Shown piece by piece: positions 62,301-64,000 of a stretch of DNA of 64,000 nt. A program made the translations under genes and the position numbers. Below the pieces are notes generated by a model. It saw only the letters and a program-made list of their open reading frames with translations, did not search any database and was not told where the DNA came from. The number at the start of each line of letters is the position of its first letter. Position 1 is the stretch's first letter. This DNA is from DATFVA01 sp963815785 (GTDB lineage Bacteria; Bacteroidota; Ignavibacteria; Ignavibacteriales; Ignavibacteriaceae): NCBI GenBank assembly GCA_963815785.1, contig CAWFHZ010000011.1:1-64000 (forward strand). The letters are read 5' to 3'.

Positions 62301-63173
62301 TTAGTTGCGGTTGACCAGAACAACACCAAGAATTATTATGATTCCGCTTATAATCATTAAAAGTGTAATGTTTTCATGCAAGAAAATCCACGCAGAAAAT
62401 ACTGTTACGAAAGGTTCAAAATAAAGGAATGCCCCGACTTTTGAAGAATCCATATCTTTTAGTGATTGTGCCCACAAAACATAAGAAATACCTGAACAGA
62501 AAATCCCCAGGAACAAAATGGAAACCCAACCGATTGAAGACAGGTGTTCGAGTCTGAATAATGTTTCTTTATTCACCGTAACCGGTAAAAGCAAAATAGC
62601 CATCATTATAAAAAGATAAAGAATTGTCATCAGCGGAGGATAGGTTAAAGATATTTTTTTGTTAACCATTGAATAAACGCCCCATGTAAAAGCACTTCCA
62701 AGAACAAGAAAATCACCTTTGTTGGAGATGAAATCAATTGAAGAAATATTGCCCTTACTCATTAGAAGAAGCAAACCTATAAAAGCAATTATAATACCGA
62801 CAAGCTGTTTTAATTTGATTTTTTCTTTGAAGAAAATAATTCCCATTATCGCTATAAAAATAGGGGCAGTTCCGATAATCCACCCGGTATTTGCTGCTGA
62901 AGTATACTGAAGCCCGGTAACCTGAATCCACAAATGAAAAACAGCTATGGCTGCAAGAAGAAGAATTAGTGCATGTTCTTTAAGTTTAATTGAAAAATCT
63001 TTTTTTGTATAAATAGCCAGTGCTGTCAAGAATGAGATTCCTAGCAAAAGCCGGAAAATGATAATCATAACTGGTGTCAGTTCAAGTAAAGCAGTTTTTG
63101 TTGCTATAAATGAGATGCCCCAAAATATAGTTGCCAGCAGAGGCTTTAAATATGCGGTGGGGTTGTTTTTCAT
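62301..63173 (-). CDS. EamA/DMT-family transporter
   Basis: The 290-residue protein has ten hydrophobic helices in two EamA halves: LLATIFWGISFIATKTALLE then RLLLGISFLTALA, and a second half with GDFLVLGSAFTWGVYSMVNK and PFVTVFSAWIFLHENITLLM. Members export amino acids, nucleosides or other metabolites. I chose ATG 63173; an ATG 20 codons earlier lies inside the upstream thymidylate-kinase-like gene. It is 16 bp downstream of that gene and may share its transcript. Confidence 0.85.
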   Translation of the reverse strand: MKNNPTAYLKPLLATIFWGISFIATKTALLELTPVMIIIFRLLLGISFLTALAIYTKKDFSIKLKEHALILLLAAIAVFHLWIQVTGLQYTSAANTGWIIGTAPIFIAIMGIIFFKEKIKLKQLVGIIIAFIGLLLLMSKGNISSIDFISNKGDFLVLGSAFTWGVYSMVNKKISLTYPPLMTILYLFIMMAILLLPVTVNKETLFRLEHLSSIGWVSILFLGIFCSGISYVLWAQSLKDMDSSKVGAFLYFEPFVTVFSAWIFLHENITLLMIISGIIIILGVVLVNRN

Positions 63174-63189
63174 AATATTAAAAATAAAT

Positions 63190-63819
63190 TTACTTTGCGT
63201 AAAGCCCGCCAGTAAGCTCCAGCCAGTCGGCAATTTTTTCTGATGCTTTTCTTATATCATTATCCGAAACATCAACTTCGAGTACAGGAAGAATGGAATT
63301 TCGGATGAGAGTTCTCATAAATTCCTGCTCTTCAATAAATATTTGAATATTATCATATTGTTTGGGATTGCCGGAAACTTTTAATCTTTCTTCTCTCGCT
63401 TTAAGGAAGGATGTTGGTGAACGTGTACAGAATACGAGATGAAATCCCAAATTTTTAAGACCCTCTTCCAGCCAGCTAAAATCATATTCTTTACCATGAT
63501 TTTTCGACTGGTAAGCTTTAGTTGAGATATGAAACCGGTCTATTATCCATGAATAATATTTCTGAAGCTCAAATAATTTCAGCCAGGTACGGTAAGTTTC
63601 CATTGCCTGTGCTTCTTCCTTAGGATCAAAATTTATTAATCCCCTTCCCCAGGGAAAATTAGTAAACGAACACCACTCAGCAGAAATTAAAGGGGAATGG
63701 TACCTGTATTTTCTCGGTCCCACTATTCTCGGATGTTCATTTAAAGCAAATGCTAATTCAGTTTTAAATGTGAGGCGTGTTCCTTCAAGAATAATTTTAG
63801 GACAAAGTTTTCCGCCCAT
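63190..63819 (-). CDS. Thymidylate-kinase-like protein
   Basis: The 209-residue protein looks like a divergent thymidylate kinase or deoxynucleoside kinase. IILEGTRLTFKTELAFAL sits where the P-loop (FEGIDGAGKST) belongs, and WIIDRFHISTKAYQSKNH matches the DRYxxSxxAYQ motif; VFCTRSPTSFLKAREERL resembles the lid region. The P-loop lacks the usual glycines, so ATP binding may be altered. It begins two bases after the stop of a gene whose end looks like a dCMP/cytidine deaminase, so both probably act in pyrimidine deoxynucleotide or modified-base metabolism. Unusual for its family; the call is tentative. Confidence 0.6.
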   Translation of the reverse strand: MGGKLCPKIILEGTRLTFKTELAFALNEHPRIVGPRKYRYHSPLISAEWCSFTNFPWGRGLINFDPKEEAQAMETYRTWLKLFELQKYYSWIIDRFHISTKAYQSKNHGKEYDFSWLEEGLKNLGFHLVFCTRSPTSFLKAREERLKVSGNPKQYDNIQIFIEEQEFMRTLIRNSILPVLEVDVSDNDIRKASEKIADWLELTGGLYAK

Positions 63820-63821
63820 AA

Positions 63822-64000
63822 CTATTTCGATTTTTCTGTTTTACGTGCTGAGGAATAGTCTTTTAAATTATAATGAATTTTCGTTTCCGGCATTTCAACT
63901 TTAGTTATTTCTACCCCACTTTTAGTGTAGAATTCCGTTGCGAGTGTGTCATGAAAATCAGAAAACACAACTACTCTTTTTATTCCTGCAGCAATCATTG
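63822..64000 (-). CDS. C-terminal part of a dCMP/cytidine deaminase-family protein (cut by window edge)
   Basis: The last 59 codons before TAG 63822 read AAGIKRVVVFSDFHDTLATE, then FYTKSGVEITKVEMPETKIH and a basic tail. The AAGIKRVVV... GVEITKV pattern is that of the C-terminus of dCMP deaminases (IINAGIKRVVY, then AGVEV). The catalytic zinc motifs would lie to the right of the window. The thymidylate-kinase-like gene follows after two bases, supporting a nucleotide-metabolism operon. Confidence 0.6.
   Translation of the reverse strand, partial: MIAAGIKRVVVFSDFHDTLATEFYTKSGVEITKVEMPETKIHYNLKDYSSARKTEKSK

Noticed and set aside
1..64000. CRISPR arrays, tRNA or rRNA genes, insertion sequences, phage genes
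   Set aside because: I found no regularly spaced repeats, cloverleaf-like sequences, transposase or integrase motifs by reading the gaps and translations. Weak or partial cases could be missed without a search program.

Overview
The window is an AT-rich chromosomal stretch from a member of the Ignavibacteria or a close relative in the Bacteroidota/Chlorobi group. The clearest evidence is the secreted protein at 2278-3855, which ends in a type IX secretion sorting domain with the NYPNPFNP signature. The sigma factor at 37014-37874 is of the short Bacteroidota type, there is a SusC-like TonB receptor with a carboxypeptidase-regulatory N-terminus, and envelope lipoproteins are numerous. I saw no rRNA, tRNA, CRISPR array, integrase or transposase.

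Layout. 1-3.9 kb: two secreted repeat proteins, the first cut by the left edge. 4.1-9.8 kb: a probable disaccharide (trehalose) locus, with a TonB receptor divergent from an MFS transporter plus GH37 trehalase. 9.8-11.7 kb: small genes (a Lys-rich 44-residue protein, a CsbD-like protein, a two-helix membrane protein) and a tetraheme cytochrome. 11.9-16.2 kb: an operon of a GT4 glycosyltransferase fused to an alpha-helical domain, a GH130 enzyme and a zinc alcohol dehydrogenase. 16.2-28 kb: envelope and sensing genes (SPFH protein, beta-barrel, DUF4382 and PEGA lipoproteins, OmpA proteins, DUF4398 protein, a 1230-residue 5TM/multi-PAS histidine kinase). 28-36 kb: a CheB-CheR-PAS fusion with a histidine kinase, then two B12-type radical SAM genes, with relics of a radical SAM gene and of a LuxR-type regulator in the gaps. 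36.4-39.1 kb: a small unknown gene, the RpoD-type sigma factor, DUF2630, and an F420-reductase-like oxidoreductase. 39.2-45.5 kb: an operon of unknown function with two large Cys-rich paralogues and a lipoprotein. 45.7-54.8 kb: stress-type genes (APC permease with UspA domains broken by a frameshift, MscS-related protein, SPFH/Arc cassette, beta-CASP RNase, extracytoplasmic-type sigma factor, RsbRD-like protein). 55-64 kb: lipoproteins, DinB/YfiT, a DUF2807 protein, a frameshifted cytochrome c, MsrA, a cupin, MFS and DMT transporters, a thymidylate-kinase-like protein and the end of a deaminase-family gene.

The most interesting signal is regulatory. A 31-bp intergenic element (core CAAAGGGATG, 12 nt, CATCYTTTTG) occurs eight times between 10 and 36 kb. 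It always has the same orientation relative to a downstream minus-strand gene, 70-400 bp before its start. The downstream genes encode small stress-type proteins, envelope proteins and sensors, so this looks like an undescribed regulon. Two of the copies share about 90 bp of similar sequence.

Two otherwise intact genes (46501 and 58417) each carry a one-base frameshift. These may be sequence errors or recent mutations.
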